A DNA stretch of 48,610 nt. It comes from an uncultured Lysobacterales bacterium (GTDB lineage: Bacteria; Pseudomonadota; Gammaproteobacteria; Xanthomonadales; SZUA-36). Below, in pieces: positions 18,335 through 26,514 of the stretch (its first letter is position 1; every line of letters starts with the position of its first letter). The notes under the pieces are model-generated. The model was not told where the DNA came from. It saw only the letters and a list, made by a program, of their open reading frames with translations, and did not search any database. The stretch covers positions 1-48,610 of the forward strand of contig CALDVW010000006.1 in NCBI GenBank assembly GCA_937924405.1. Reading direction: 5' to 3'. Both the position numbers and the translations under genes were made by a program.

Positions 18335-18864
18335 CGCCGGCTGTAATGGCCGTCAAAAATGACCGCCCAGTTGCCGCCGTCATCCTTGCTGGCTTCCCAT
18401 AGTTGGCGCACACTGCCATCGGGGTTGGGGGTCCAGCTGATCCGGTGCAAAGCTAATCCACTGCCGTCGCGGGCAGGCCGCTGGCCACTCATGATCATGA
18501 CCCCATCCACCAGCCCGCCATCCAGTTGCAACAAGGTCCCACTGGCGTCCACCCAGGACTGGTGCCATTTGCCAGTAGCCTGGTCGTAAATGTTGAAACT
18601 GGTTCCACTGATGCCGCCCGCGCCGGAGCCTTGCCAGTTTTCCTGGAGGGCACACCCGTTTTGAATCGGGTGAACGGAGTTGGTCCCGGCCTGCTGGCCG
18701 TTGGAAGTCACATCCCAGTCACCGATCCAGAAGTCAAACTGGCGGTATTCATCGGCGATGCAGGCCGCCACGGGGGCTGGAACCGGGGCCTGGGTTTCGC
18801 CCGGGATTTCCTGGGCGGATCCCAACAGGGGCAGCAGAATCATCAAAGAAAGTAAGAACCTCAT
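18331..18864 (-). CDS. Secreted protein of unknown function with FWIGDWDV motif
   Basis: A 177-residue protein with a signal peptide (MRFLLSLMILLPLLGSAQ-E). The mature part starts with a conserved-looking QFDFWIGDWDVTSNGQ, then NSVHPIQNGCALQENW and GTSFNIYDQATGKWHQSWVD, a pattern seen in many exported bacterial proteins related to DUF1579-like beta-barrels. Role unknown; lipid or small-molecule binding is possible. ATG 18864 is chosen because GAGAGGA lies about 8 bases before it and it starts the signal peptide; the longer frame begins at 18894. Translationally coupled to dgkA (4-bp overlap). Confidence 0.75.
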   Translation of the reverse strand: MRFLLSLMILLPLLGSAQEIPGETQAPVPAPVAACIADEYRQFDFWIGDWDVTSNGQQAGTNSVHPIQNGCALQENWQGSGAGGISGTSFNIYDQATGKWHQSWVDASGTLLQLDGGLVDGVMIMSGQRPARDGSGLALHRISWTPNPDGSVRQLWEASKDDGGNWAVIFDGHYSRR

Positions 18865-18942
18865 GTAGCATTCCTCTCTAAAACAGGCATCCATGCTACC
18901 ATTCGCCGCTCGATTATTGTGGACATTTTAAAGCTGAAACTC

Positions 18943-20997
18943 ATGCGAAATCCCCTTCTTGACCCGGGCCAGCCCTATTCTCTTCCTGATTTTCCCGCGA
19001 TCGCGCCGGATCATGTTCTGCCGGCGCTGGACGTATTGCTGCAGGACTATCGTTTGGGTATCGAACAGTGGCTGGATGGCGCTGCCGAGCCTGGATGGTC
19101 AATGGTCGAATCAGAAATCACGTGGGCTGATGCACTGAGCCGGGCCTGGTCTCCGGTGTCCCACCTGAACTCAGTGACCGACAGCGATGAATTGAGGAAA
19201 GCCTATAACGCCGGGCTCGAAAAGCTGACCGAACATGAAAGCTGGCGTCAGCAGCACCCGGGTATTTACGAGGCATACCGCGATTTCAGGAAATCGGCGG
19301 GCTTTGACCACCTGGATTCGGCCCGTCAACGGATTGTGGAGCTTGAATTACGTGATTTTCACCTGGCAGGTGTCGATCTGCCGGCGCAGGAACAGGAGAA
19401 GTACCGGGAACTCGTGATGCGGCTGAGCAAGCTGGGCAGCAGGTTCTCGGAGAATGTGCAGGACGCCACCCATGCCTGGACCTTGCACTTCGACAATGCC
19501 GCTCCTCTCAAAGGCTTGCCGGATTCGGAATTGAACCTGCTGAAGGGGATCGCCAGGTCACAGGGTCAGGATGGCTGGCTGATCAACCTCAGCGCGCCAT
19601 CTTTTCACGCGGTGATGACCCATGCGGACGATCGCGACCTGAGGCGAAAAATCTACCGGGCATACGTTACGCGCGCATCCGACCAGGGACCGGCAGCGGG
19701 ACAATGGGACAATATGCTTCTCATTGAGGAGATGCTCTCTCTCAGGCACCGCCTGGCCAAATTGCTGGGTTTTGAAAATTACGTTGAGTATGCCCTGGCG
19801 CGCAGAATGGCCGATACTCCGGAGTCCATTCTTTCTTTTCTCAACGGCCTGGCCGGCCGTGCCCGCACGGCTGCACAAAAGCAGTACCGGGAATTACTGG
19901 ACTTTGCGGCCGGTGGGGGCGCCCGCTTGCCGCTTGAAGCCTGGGATATCGCTTACTGGTCGGAGCGATTCCGCCAGGCGGAACTCAGGCTTTCGGACGA
20001 GGAACTGAAGCCCTATTTTGGACTGGAGCAGATGCTGGAGGCGCTGCTACACACGTCGCAGGAGGTGTTTGGCGTCCAGATGGTGTGGGATGAATCGATG
20101 GTCAGTTGGCACCCGGACGTTCGTTTCTACTGGCTGGAAGATCAAACCGGAGAGCGCTTTGCCGGTCTTTTCATGGACCTTTTCGTTCGCAAAGAAAAGC
20201 GGGGCGGGGCGTGGATGGACGTATGCCAGTCGCGCCGGAGGCTGGAGAAGGGCAGTCAGCTTCCGGTCGCGTACCTGACCTGCAACTTTGCGCCGCCTTC
20301 CGGCGAGCAACCCTGCCTGATGACCCACGATGATGTGCAAACGCTGTTCCATGAATTTGGGCACTGCCTGCATCATCTGCTGACCCGTATCGACTGGCCG
20401 CAGGTCAACGGCCTCAACAACGTGGAATGGGACGCAGTGGAGCTTCCCAGCCAACTGCTGGAAAACTGGTGCTGGGAGGAAGAAATCCTCGGTCGCTACG
20501 CCAGGCATTACAAGGACGGAAGCCCAATGCCGGATGAGCTGAAAGATCGCCTATTGAAATCAAGGACTTTTCACAAGGCGCTCTTCCTGGTCAGGCAACT
20601 GGAATATGCGATTTGTGACATTCGGCTGCACCTGGAGTACGATCCGGAAACCCCGGCAAACCCGTTGCAGGTCCTGGACCAGGTTCGCGAGAAGGTTGCC
20701 GTGGTGCCCGTGCCTGAATGGAACCGGTTCCTGAACAGTTTCGGCCATATTTTTGGTGGCGGATACGCAGCCGGCTACTACAGTTATCTCTGGGCCGAAC
20801 AACTGGCTGCAGACGCCTGGGGCCGCTTCAGGGAGGACGGTGTGTTCGGAAGGGAAACCGGTAAGGCGCTGCGGGATGAAATACTGGCGGTTGGTGCTTC
20901 GCGAACCGCGATGGAATCATTCGTCGCGTTCCGCGGCCGGCCCCCCGAAGCCGGGCCGCTACTCGAAAGCTACGGATTGCCGCAGGAGCAGAGATAA
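18943..20997 (+). CDS. prlC: Oligopeptidase A, M3 family
   Basis: A 684-residue cytoplasmic zinc metallopeptidase that finishes degradation of signal peptides and other short peptides. The zinc motif is HEFGH at residues 470-474, with the downstream Glu in NNVEWDAVELPSQ, matching E. coli PrlC (His469). The protein begins MRNPLLDPGQ, like E. coli MTNPLL, so the ATG at 18943 is chosen over a GTG at 18919. It is divergent from the dgkA cluster and is followed 4 bp later by xthA. Its job fits functionally with sppA nearby, although they are not adjacent. Confidence 0.95.
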   Translation: MRNPLLDPGQPYSLPDFPAIAPDHVLPALDVLLQDYRLGIEQWLDGAAEPGWSMVESEITWADALSRAWSPVSHLNSVTDSDELRKAYNAGLEKLTEHESWRQQHPGIYEAYRDFRKSAGFDHLDSARQRIVELELRDFHLAGVDLPAQEQEKYRELVMRLSKLGSRFSENVQDATHAWTLHFDNAAPLKGLPDSELNLLKGIARSQGQDGWLINLSAPSFHAVMTHADDRDLRRKIYRAYVTRASDQGPAAGQWDNMLLIEEMLSLRHRLAKLLGFENYVEYALARRMADTPESILSFLNGLAGRARTAAQKQYRELLDFAAGGGARLPLEAWDIAYWSERFRQAELRLSDEELKPYFGLEQMLEALLHTSQEVFGVQMVWDESMVSWHPDVRFYWLEDQTGERFAGLFMDLFVRKEKRGGAWMDVCQSRRRLEKGSQLPVAYLTCNFAPPSGEQPCLMTHDDVQTLFHEFGHCLHHLLTRIDWPQVNGLNNVEWDAVELPSQLLENWCWEEEILGRYARHYKDGSPMPDELKDRLLKSRTFHKALFLVRQLEYAICDIRLHLEYDPETPANPLQVLDQVREKVAVVPVPEWNRFLNSFGHIFGGGYAAGYYSYLWAEQLAADAWGRFREDGVFGRETGKALRDEILAVGASRTAMESFVAFRGRPPEAGPLLESYGLPQEQR

Positions 20998-21001
20998 AGC
21001 C

Positions 21002-21769
21002 ATGTTCAAAATTGCCTCGTGGAATGTCAATTCACTGAATGTCCGCCTGCCGCATGTTCTGGCCTGGAGTGATTATGCCCAGCCGGATGTGCTCGCCCTG
21101 CAGGAAACCAAGCTCACCGATGACCGGTTTCCGGCGGCGGAGTTGCTGGAAGCGGGCTATCACAGCGTATTTTCCGGCCAGAAAACCTATAACGGCGTGG
21201 CCATTCTGAGCCGCGAGCAGCCTGCCGACCCAATGACCGATATTCCCGGGCTGGATGATCCACAACGCCGTATCCTGGCGGCGACCGTGGGCGATGTCCG
21301 GGTGATTGACCTCTACGTGGTCAACGGCAGCGAGGTGGGTTCAGAGAAATTCGACTACAAGCTGCACTGGCTGGAAAAGGTGACGGCCTGGCTGGCCCTG
21401 GAAATGGAACGGCACGAAAATGTAATCGTGCTCGGCGATTTCAACATCGCCCCAGACGACCGGGATGTTCATGACCCGGAGGCGTGGAAGGAGAAAATCC
21501 TTTGCAGCACGCCAGAGCGGGATGCCCTGGGCAGGATTCTCGGCCTGGGGCTGACCGACACCTTCAGATTGTTCGAGCAGGAAGAACGGACCTGGAGCTG
21601 GTGGGATTACCGGATGAACATGTTCCGCCGCAAGCTGGGACTGAGGATAGACCTGGTCCTGGCCTCGGCGTCGATGGCCCAGCGCTGCACCGCCAGCTAC
21701 ATCGACATCGAGCCGCGCCGCCAGGAACGGCCCTCTGACCACGCACCGGCCATCGCTGAATTTGAGTAG
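21002..21769 (+). CDS. xthA: Exodeoxyribonuclease III
   Basis: A 255-residue AP endonuclease/3'-5' exonuclease for base-excision repair. Signature segments: SWNVNSLNVRLPHV at the N-terminus, LALQETK with the metal-binding Glu, YNGVAILSR, LGDFNIAPDDRDVHDP, and SDHAPAIAEF with the catalytic Asp-His at the C-terminus. The ATG at 21002 follows an AGGAG inside the end of prlC, so the two genes are cotranscribed. The stop codon overlaps the first base of the GGGGTCAGAGTAAA repeat. Confidence 0.95.
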   Translation: MFKIASWNVNSLNVRLPHVLAWSDYAQPDVLALQETKLTDDRFPAAELLEAGYHSVFSGQKTYNGVAILSREQPADPMTDIPGLDDPQRRILAATVGDVRVIDLYVVNGSEVGSEKFDYKLHWLEKVTAWLALEMERHENVIVLGDFNIAPDDRDVHDPEAWKEKILCSTPERDALGRILGLGLTDTFRLFEQEERTWSWWDYRMNMFRRKLGLRIDLVLASASMAQRCTASYIDIEPRRQERPSDHAPAIAEFE

Positions 21770-21837
21770 GGGTCAGAGTAAAGTGCCAGAGTAAATCAAA
21801 ACGAAAATCAAGCGCTCTGACTATTTACTCTGACCCC
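21769..21837. repeat. Inverted repeat GGGGTCAGAGTAAA, REP-like element
   Basis: Two perfect 14-bp arms face each other (21769-21782 and 21824-21837), with extra copies of the AGAGTAAA half-motif inside (around 21787-21795). The unit sits exactly between the convergent ends of xthA and the glutaredoxin fusion gene. I recall GGGGTCAGAGTAAA as a common extragenic repeat motif in Gammaproteobacteria linked to RAYT/IS200-like tyrosine transposases; no transposase is in this window. It may also act as a bidirectional transcription stop, though it lacks a T tract after the stem. Confidence 0.75.
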
Positions 21838-21846
21838 ACTCTCCTG

Positions 21847-22782
21847 TCAGTAAGTGGGAACCGAGGGATCAATCTCCATCGACCAGGCGTGAATGCCGCC
21901 GGCCACGTTGCTGACCTGGGTGAAACCCTGCTTGCGGAAATATTCCGCGGCGCCCATGCTGGAGTTGCCGTGATGGCAGATAAAGGCGAGTTCCGTTTCT
22001 TTGGGCAAGCCTTCCAGCTCTTCCATGGTTTTCTTGTCCAGTACCAGTGAACCTTCGATCACTGCGCGGGCCCGGTCATCGGCCCCGCGCACGTCCACCA
22101 GGGTCATTTCACCGGCTTTGAGTTTCTCAGACAGCTCCTGTACGGTCATTTGCTTAACTGGCGGAGGCGCTTGCGGCAGATCGATGGCGAGACCTTCACC
22201 CTGCATGGTCGAGACCCAGTCGATGACAGCGCCGCGGGCGCGCTGGGCGGTCGCAATGTCCATCAGGACCCGGACACCGCCTGATTCACTGGAAATTTCG
22301 TTTCCCTGGGGTGGCGCCAGGTTGAACTGCGCATCCCAGTTGGCATCGACCTGGAAGTGCAGGGCAATCCCTTCATGACCTTCCATGGCTTCGAGAATTT
22401 TCTCCGCTGCAGCTGGCGTCAGCGTAATTTCCGGTGGTGAGCGGTCGGGTGCATCGAGCCCCAGGTGCTGGTGCAGCTCACCGCTGTTGAGCATGTTGAG
22501 GATGATATCGCAGCCGCCCACCAACTCACCGTCGATATATAGTTGTGGGATGGTAGGCCAGTTGCCATAAACCTTTATGCCTTCCCTTATGTCAGGGTCG
22601 TCGAGCACATTAACATCGACGTAATCCGGCACCACGCTATCGAGCGCTGCGACAGTCTTCGCGGAGAAACCACACATGGGCTGCTGGCGGGTTCCTTTCA
22701 TGAACAGAACCACCTTGTGGTTGTTGACAAAATTTTCGATCTTGCCTTTTACTGCGTCGGTCATTTCCATAAGATTTTCCAT
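21847..22782 (-). CDS. Monothiol glutaredoxin - degenerate A-type carrier - rhodanese fusion
   Basis: A 311-residue three-domain protein. Residues 5-108 are a Grx4/GrxD-type monothiol glutaredoxin with CGFS at 37-40 and the GSH-binding WPTIPQLYIDGE and GGCDI segments. Residues about 117-206 align by eye with IscA/HesB A-type Fe-S carriers (ITLTPAAAEKI, then IDWVSTMQGEGLAIDLPQA), yet all three carrier cysteines are missing. Residues 212-311 are a rhodanese domain with active-site Cys269 in FICHHGNSS. Role is probably Fe-S cluster trafficking or sulfur-linked thiol chemistry in the cytoplasm. I recall similar Grx4-plus-rhodanese proteins in Xanthomonadales. Start 22782 gives MENLMEMTD; ATGs 4 and 6 codons later are alternatives. 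Confidence 0.88.
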   Translation of the reverse strand: MENLMEMTDAVKGKIENFVNNHKVVLFMKGTRQQPMCGFSAKTVAALDSVVPDYVDVNVLDDPDIREGIKVYGNWPTIPQLYIDGELVGGCDIILNMLNSGELHQHLGLDAPDRSPPEITLTPAAAEKILEAMEGHEGIALHFQVDANWDAQFNLAPPQGNEISSESGGVRVLMDIATAQRARGAVIDWVSTMQGEGLAIDLPQAPPPVKQMTVQELSEKLKAGEMTLVDVRGADDRARAVIEGSLVLDKKTMEELEGLPKETELAFICHHGNSSMGAAEYFRKQGFTQVSNVAGGIHAWSMEIDPSVPTY

Positions 22783-22845
22783 TTACCCGGTATGCGGTTG
22801 GTGCGGTTACAGCATAAATGAGGTTAAAAATGCCGAAATCAAGAA

Positions 22846-23166
22846 TCATTCCCATCCATAGTCGATGGTAATTTCGTCACCGAGGTCTATGTTTTCCAGG
22901 GCATAGCAGTTCAATCCATCCATTTCAGCATTGGGTTGGTCAGCATGATTCATGAAGCGCATTTCGTTTTGGCCGTCATAACCAATCCAGCCATCACCCT
23001 CGTCGTTTTCAATCCAGAGCACGTGGGCGCCGTCTTCTTCCACCACGGGGCCCCGGTAAATGCCGATCAATTGCCCGGCAGCCAGGGCGCGGGCAGCAAA
23101 CAGACCACGGCCATGAATAGGTGAACTTTCAACGAAAACCAGTTCGTTGTGATATTCATCGTTCAT
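22846..23166 (-). CDS. Small SET domain protein
   Basis: A 106-residue stand-alone SET fold. The canonical pieces are present in order: the GRGLFAARALAAGQLIG start, RFMNHADQPNAE (the RFxNHxxxPN motif that binds S-adenosylmethionine), and DEITIDYGWE (the terminal Tyr motif). Family members are lysine methyltransferases; bacterial ones modify ribosomal or chromatin-like proteins, but the target here is unknown. ATG 23166 is chosen because it begins just past the stop of the upstream 390-residue gene; a longer frame (to 23229) would overlap that gene by 59 bp. No cysteine-rich post-SET is seen. Confidence 0.82.
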   Translation of the reverse strand: MNDEYHNELVFVESSPIHGRGLFAARALAAGQLIGIYRGPVVEEDGAHVLWIENDEGDGWIGYDGQNEMRFMNHADQPNAEMDGLNCYALENIDLGDEITIDYGWE

Positions 23167-23170
23167 GATT

Positions 23171-24343
23171 TCAGTTCGATGGTGGGTGGGTACTGGAATC
23201 GGGCACCAACCTGCGTGTTTTTTCGTCATAGAGAATGCTGCCGGGAAAGGCGACGGTTTGCGTCCCCGGCAGGTGCTCTCTCAGGTAGGAATGCACATCG
23301 TTCAGGCCTTGCGGGCACAGGGGGTAATAGTTCTCGATGCAATCTCCGTTGACGGACGTTATGGCAATCGTGCCGAGCTCTCCGTAGCTGTGTTCCGTTA
23401 TGGTTGCGTCGCCGCCACCCTGGGTCGTGCCGCTCGGTTCAGCGAAAAAAGATCCTGCCAGCGGTTGTTCGTCGTCGGGCAGGTGAAAGACCACTTCCAG
23501 ACCATGTGCCCGCAACGTGGTCAGGTACTGCCTGACTTCCCGCGTCCAGGCGCCATAACCTTCCGCCAGCGCCTGGCGCGTTGCGATACACTGCGACCCG
23601 CTTCCGGCGGTTGCCCAATAATCAAAAGTCTCGTACAGAGTGTGAACCGCGCCGTCTTTCCACTCAAATTCCATGCCACCGGGGGATTTGACCAATAACG
23701 AATCCCTGCGGTCGGTCAGGGCCGCATCCAGCAACTCCCACATCGGGAAAAAACCGAAATGTTCGAGCTGCATTTGCAGCATGGCGTTCAGGTCAGTCAG
23801 CGTCATCCACCGGGCGTGATTGATGCGGATGCCGAAGGCGCTTTCCAGCCAGGCGGCCGAATGGGCGGATAGCTGCCCTTCTTCCATAAAGCGGTATTCC
23901 ATGGCCTGGCCAACATCAGATACGAGGTCGGATGGCCCGTGTACCACCACCGGGAGTAATTGCAGCAAGCCGAGCGGGATCTCTTCCAGTGGCTGCAGTT
24001 CATCCAGCGGCATGGAACCGTCTGCAGCACCGATGCTGACAAGCCCCGCCTTGAAGTTGCCGGTGTCGCCGGTGGAAACTGACTCGAGCGCTCCGAATAT
24101 GGGGTAGCCCGGCCTCAGCACCTGGGTCTGGTCAAACAGGGCGCCTGCGGTAATCAGGGTGCAGCTGGAAATATCAGGTAACAGAGATTTCAGATCGGTG
24201 GCGAGGTGCGCCAGAAGGGTCTCGGAGTCCGTCGGTCCCAACAAGCCCGGGCGCCTGGCCCTCGGCCCATAATAGCGGGTTGCATCTGTTTCTATCGCTA
24301 CCAGAATCCGGTAGAAGCTGGTATCGGCAGGGTGTTGCGACAT
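23171..24343 (-). CDS. Protein of unknown function (390 aa)
   Basis: I do not recognise a family. No signal peptide or membrane helix is evident. The N-terminus (YRILVAIETDATRYYGPRAR ... LLAHLATDLKSLLPD) looks like the start of an alpha/beta nucleotide-related domain of cyclase-like type, and a region near 215-260 (MEFEWKDGAVHTLYETFDYWATAGSGSQ) is rich in aromatics. Its ATG overlaps the stop of the upstream DUF1232 gene by one base (TGATG) and it is followed by the SET gene 4 bp later, so the three form an operon read from 24906 to 22846. Confidence 0.6.
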   Translation of the reverse strand: MSQHPADTSFYRILVAIETDATRYYGPRARRPGLLGPTDSETLLAHLATDLKSLLPDISSCTLITAGALFDQTQVLRPGYPIFGALESVSTGDTGNFKAGLVSIGAADGSMPLDELQPLEEIPLGLLQLLPVVVHGPSDLVSDVGQAMEYRFMEEGQLSAHSAAWLESAFGIRINHARWMTLTDLNAMLQMQLEHFGFFPMWELLDAALTDRRDSLLVKSPGGMEFEWKDGAVHTLYETFDYWATAGSGSQCIATRQALAEGYGAWTREVRQYLTTLRAHGLEVVFHLPDDEQPLAGSFFAEPSGTTQGGGDATITEHSYGELGTIAITSVNGDCIENYYPLCPQGLNDVHSYLREHLPGTQTVAFPGSILYDEKTRRLVPDSSTHPPSN

Positions 24344-24906
24344 CAGAATAGCGAGAAAGGAGATGAGCCTCCGCCGCTGCCTTTCCCCCTGGAGCGGCGG
24401 CGGCGCATCCGGGAATGCAATTGTTTACGACGTTCCTCAAGCCAATCGGATTTTTCGGTATGCACGGTTTCCTGGCCCAGACGATTGGATTCGGCGGCAC
24501 GGAACACGCAAAAATCACGATAAGCCTGGACTTCATGCTTGAGTTCCCTGCAGACCATCTCGATCATGATGGCATCGTCCAGAAAACCCAGCCCCGGAAT
24601 GTCATCCGGGATCAGATCCTCGGGTTCGGAGAAATAGGCGAGCGCTTCCGACACGCGCTTGCGGTCTTCATTCTCCATGCCCCAGCCGTTGTCCACGACC
24701 ATACCGATCAGCGTTTCGAGCCGGTTCATCCGTTCGCGGATGAAATCCGAAGTTTCAGAATGCGAGATTTCGTGCAGGAGCTTGCGCGCATTCTCGATGA
24801 CCGTTGCTTCGTCAAGGTCACCCGCTTTTTCCCGTGCATTCAACATGACCTTTCTGAAATGCGCCAGGTCGTCGTCGCTGAGTTCGAAAGTAATTTCCAT
24901 GGACAT
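24343..24906 (-). CDS. DUF1232 (YkvA-like) domain protein
   Basis: A 187-residue protein. Residues 85-113 hold the DUF1232 signature ALAYFSEPEDLIPDDIPGLGFLDDA, which in YkvA-like proteins lies around a membrane-associated helix. The preceding residues 1-80 are acidic and helical, and the C-terminus (160-187) is very basic and Ser/Gly-rich (RRKQLHSRMRRRRSRGKGSGGGSS). Function is unknown in the family. It is translationally coupled to the 390-residue gene. The ATG at 24906 is followed in frame by a second Met (MSMEIT), so 24900 is an alternative. Confidence 0.72.
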   Translation of the reverse strand: MSMEITFELSDDDLAHFRKVMLNAREKAGDLDEATVIENARKLLHEISHSETSDFIRERMNRLETLIGMVVDNGWGMENEDRKRVSEALAYFSEPEDLIPDDIPGLGFLDDAIMIEMVCRELKHEVQAYRDFCVFRAAESNRLGQETVHTEKSDWLEERRKQLHSRMRRRRSRGKGSGGGSSPFSLF

Positions 24907-24985
24907 GATGTTCTCCAGGCCTTACGCCGCCATCACAGGTAGCCTAAAACGCCCTTGGTCTTGCGTCAATGAAACGCGGGCGGCT

Positions 24986-25519
24986 TCAGAAGTCCTCCTC
25001 GCGCCTTAACTCCCTGGACTGCGTGACTGCTGATCTGAAAAACCCGGGTTTTCCGGGAACCGGGTACAGGTAGCCTTTCTGCTCGAACGAGAGGTAGCCA
25101 TCTTCCACGGTATTGACCCTGCCATCCAGATCGAAAGCCAGGCTTTTCAGTTCACCACTACCCAGGGAGTTGAGCAGGTTTCGAGTGAAATCATCCGGTA
25201 GTTCTTCCACGTGTACTTCTTCAGTAGAGTTTGCACTGATGGCAAGATGGAATTCACGGTTTTCACGGGTGAGTTCCACATCGTTGATTCTGACCCTGAT
25301 GTCGATCATGCTGATCGTCATCGGCACACCATTCTGGTTGCTGATGTCAAAATCAGCGGAAAGTTTTTCATCCACCAGGCTCATACCGGAGATGCGGATA
25401 AAGGGGGGACGTCCGCTAATCACCTGCGGCCCGCAGGATACACAACAGATAACAACCGCGAGTGCCAGCGCGAAGGCTCGCGCCCAGACTCTGCTCCCTA
25501 TGCGTTTGGAGTTCTCCAT
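24986..25519 (-). CDS. LEA14/WHy-like lipoprotein
   Basis: A 177-residue lipoprotein: basic start, hydrophobic stretch and lipobox ending at Cys29 (CVSC-GPQ). The mature part shows the LEA-2/WHy beta-sandwich pattern: MSLVDEKLSADFDISNQNGVPMTISMIDIRVRINDVELTRENREFHLAISANSTEEVHVE. Bacterial members are periplasmic and of uncertain role, sometimes tied to desiccation or stress. GAGGTG lies 6-7 bases before the ATG at 25519. It overlaps the end of the upstream ABC ATPase gene by 22 bp, so it is probably the last gene of the oligopeptide-transport operon. Confidence 0.75.
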   Translation of the reverse strand: MENSKRIGSRVWARAFALALAVVICCVSCGPQVISGRPPFIRISGMSLVDEKLSADFDISNQNGVPMTISMIDIRVRINDVELTRENREFHLAISANSTEEVHVEELPDDFTRNLLNSLGSGELKSLAFDLDGRVNTVEDGYLSFEQKGYLYPVPGKPGFFRSAVTQSRELRREEDF

Positions 25520-26514
25520 AATAAACACCTCACCCGGTGGTTCGCGTTGATCGCACCCTTACTTTTAGGAGGGTAGCCGTCCGGCTCGCCCAACTCAATT
25601 TCCTCCGGCACTACTGACGAACACGGCTCAATCATTTCTGTACAACGCTTATGAAACACGCAGCCGGTAGGTGGAGTCAAGGGTGATGGTGGTTCGCCTT
25701 TCAATACGACCGGCGCAGGACGCCGGGGGTCCGGGGCCGCCACGGCATTCAGCAGGGACCGGGTATAGGGATGCGCCGGCCGGGAAAATACTTCTCCGGC
25801 AGGGGCGCACTCTACGATCCGGCCGAGATACATCACGGCCACGGTATCCGCTAACTGGCGGACAACGGAAAGATCATGCGACACGAACAGGAACGCTACG
25901 CTCAGCTTGTCGCGCAGGTCGCTGATCAAATCGAGGATCTTCGCCTGGACCCGCACGTCCAGAGAAGACAGCGGTTCGTCGGCGATGATCAGCTCGGGTT
26001 CAACGACCAGTGCACGGGCCAGTGCAACCCGTTGCCGCTGCCCCCCGGACAAGGCATGTGGATAACGATTACCGTCTTCGGCAGTCAGGCCGACCGTCTC
26101 CAGCATGGCAATGGCTCTACTCTCCCGGTCGGCTGCCGCACCTATGCGAAAGTGGTTCAGTGGTTCTGTCAATGTCTGCAGAACGGTCCGCCTGGGGCTC
26201 AGGGAAGCCAGTGGGTCCTGGAAAACAATCTGTATGTTTTTTCTTGCTTTTTTCATTCCCGATTTGCTGATGTTGGCCAGGTCTTCGCCGTGGAACAGAA
26301 CGCTTCCGGATTCCGCTGTTCGCGGCCGGAGGATTGTTTGCGCCAGCGAAGATTTACCGGACCCGGATTCGCCCACCAGGGCAAAAATATTCCCGGCTTC
26401 GATCTCCAGGCTGACATTCCGGACAGCGGTGAGTTCAGCGCCGCGATGTTTTCCGGTCCGGTAACGGACCACGAGATCGCGGACGCTCAGCAAGCTGGAG
26501 TTCTCCCGGTTCAC
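25498..26514 (-). CDS. Oligopeptide ABC transporter ATP-binding protein (OppF/DppF type)
   Basis: A 338-residue ATPase with Walker A GESGSGKSS, signature LSGGQRQRVALARAL, Walker B LIIADEPLSSLD, and the Opp/Dpp-specific C-terminal extension ending in a cysteine pattern (GCVFHKRCTEMIEPCSSVVPEE) that in this group can hold a cluster or zinc. Powers peptide import with OppD-like partner. The GTG at 26514 overlaps the preceding stop by 4 bp (GTGA) and is chosen over the GTG at 26535, which lies deeper within the upstream gene. Confidence 0.9.
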   Translation of the reverse strand: MNRENSSLLSVRDLVVRYRTGKHRGAELTAVRNVSLEIEAGNIFALVGESGSGKSSLAQTILRPRTAESGSVLFHGEDLANISKSGMKKARKNIQIVFQDPLASLSPRRTVLQTLTEPLNHFRIGAAADRESRAIAMLETVGLTAEDGNRYPHALSGGQRQRVALARALVVEPELIIADEPLSSLDVRVQAKILDLISDLRDKLSVAFLFVSHDLSVVRQLADTVAVMYLGRIVECAPAGEVFSRPAHPYTRSLLNAVAAPDPRRPAPVVLKGEPPSPLTPPTGCVFHKRCTEMIEPCSSVVPEEIELGEPDGYPPKSKGAINANHRVRCLLWRTPNA

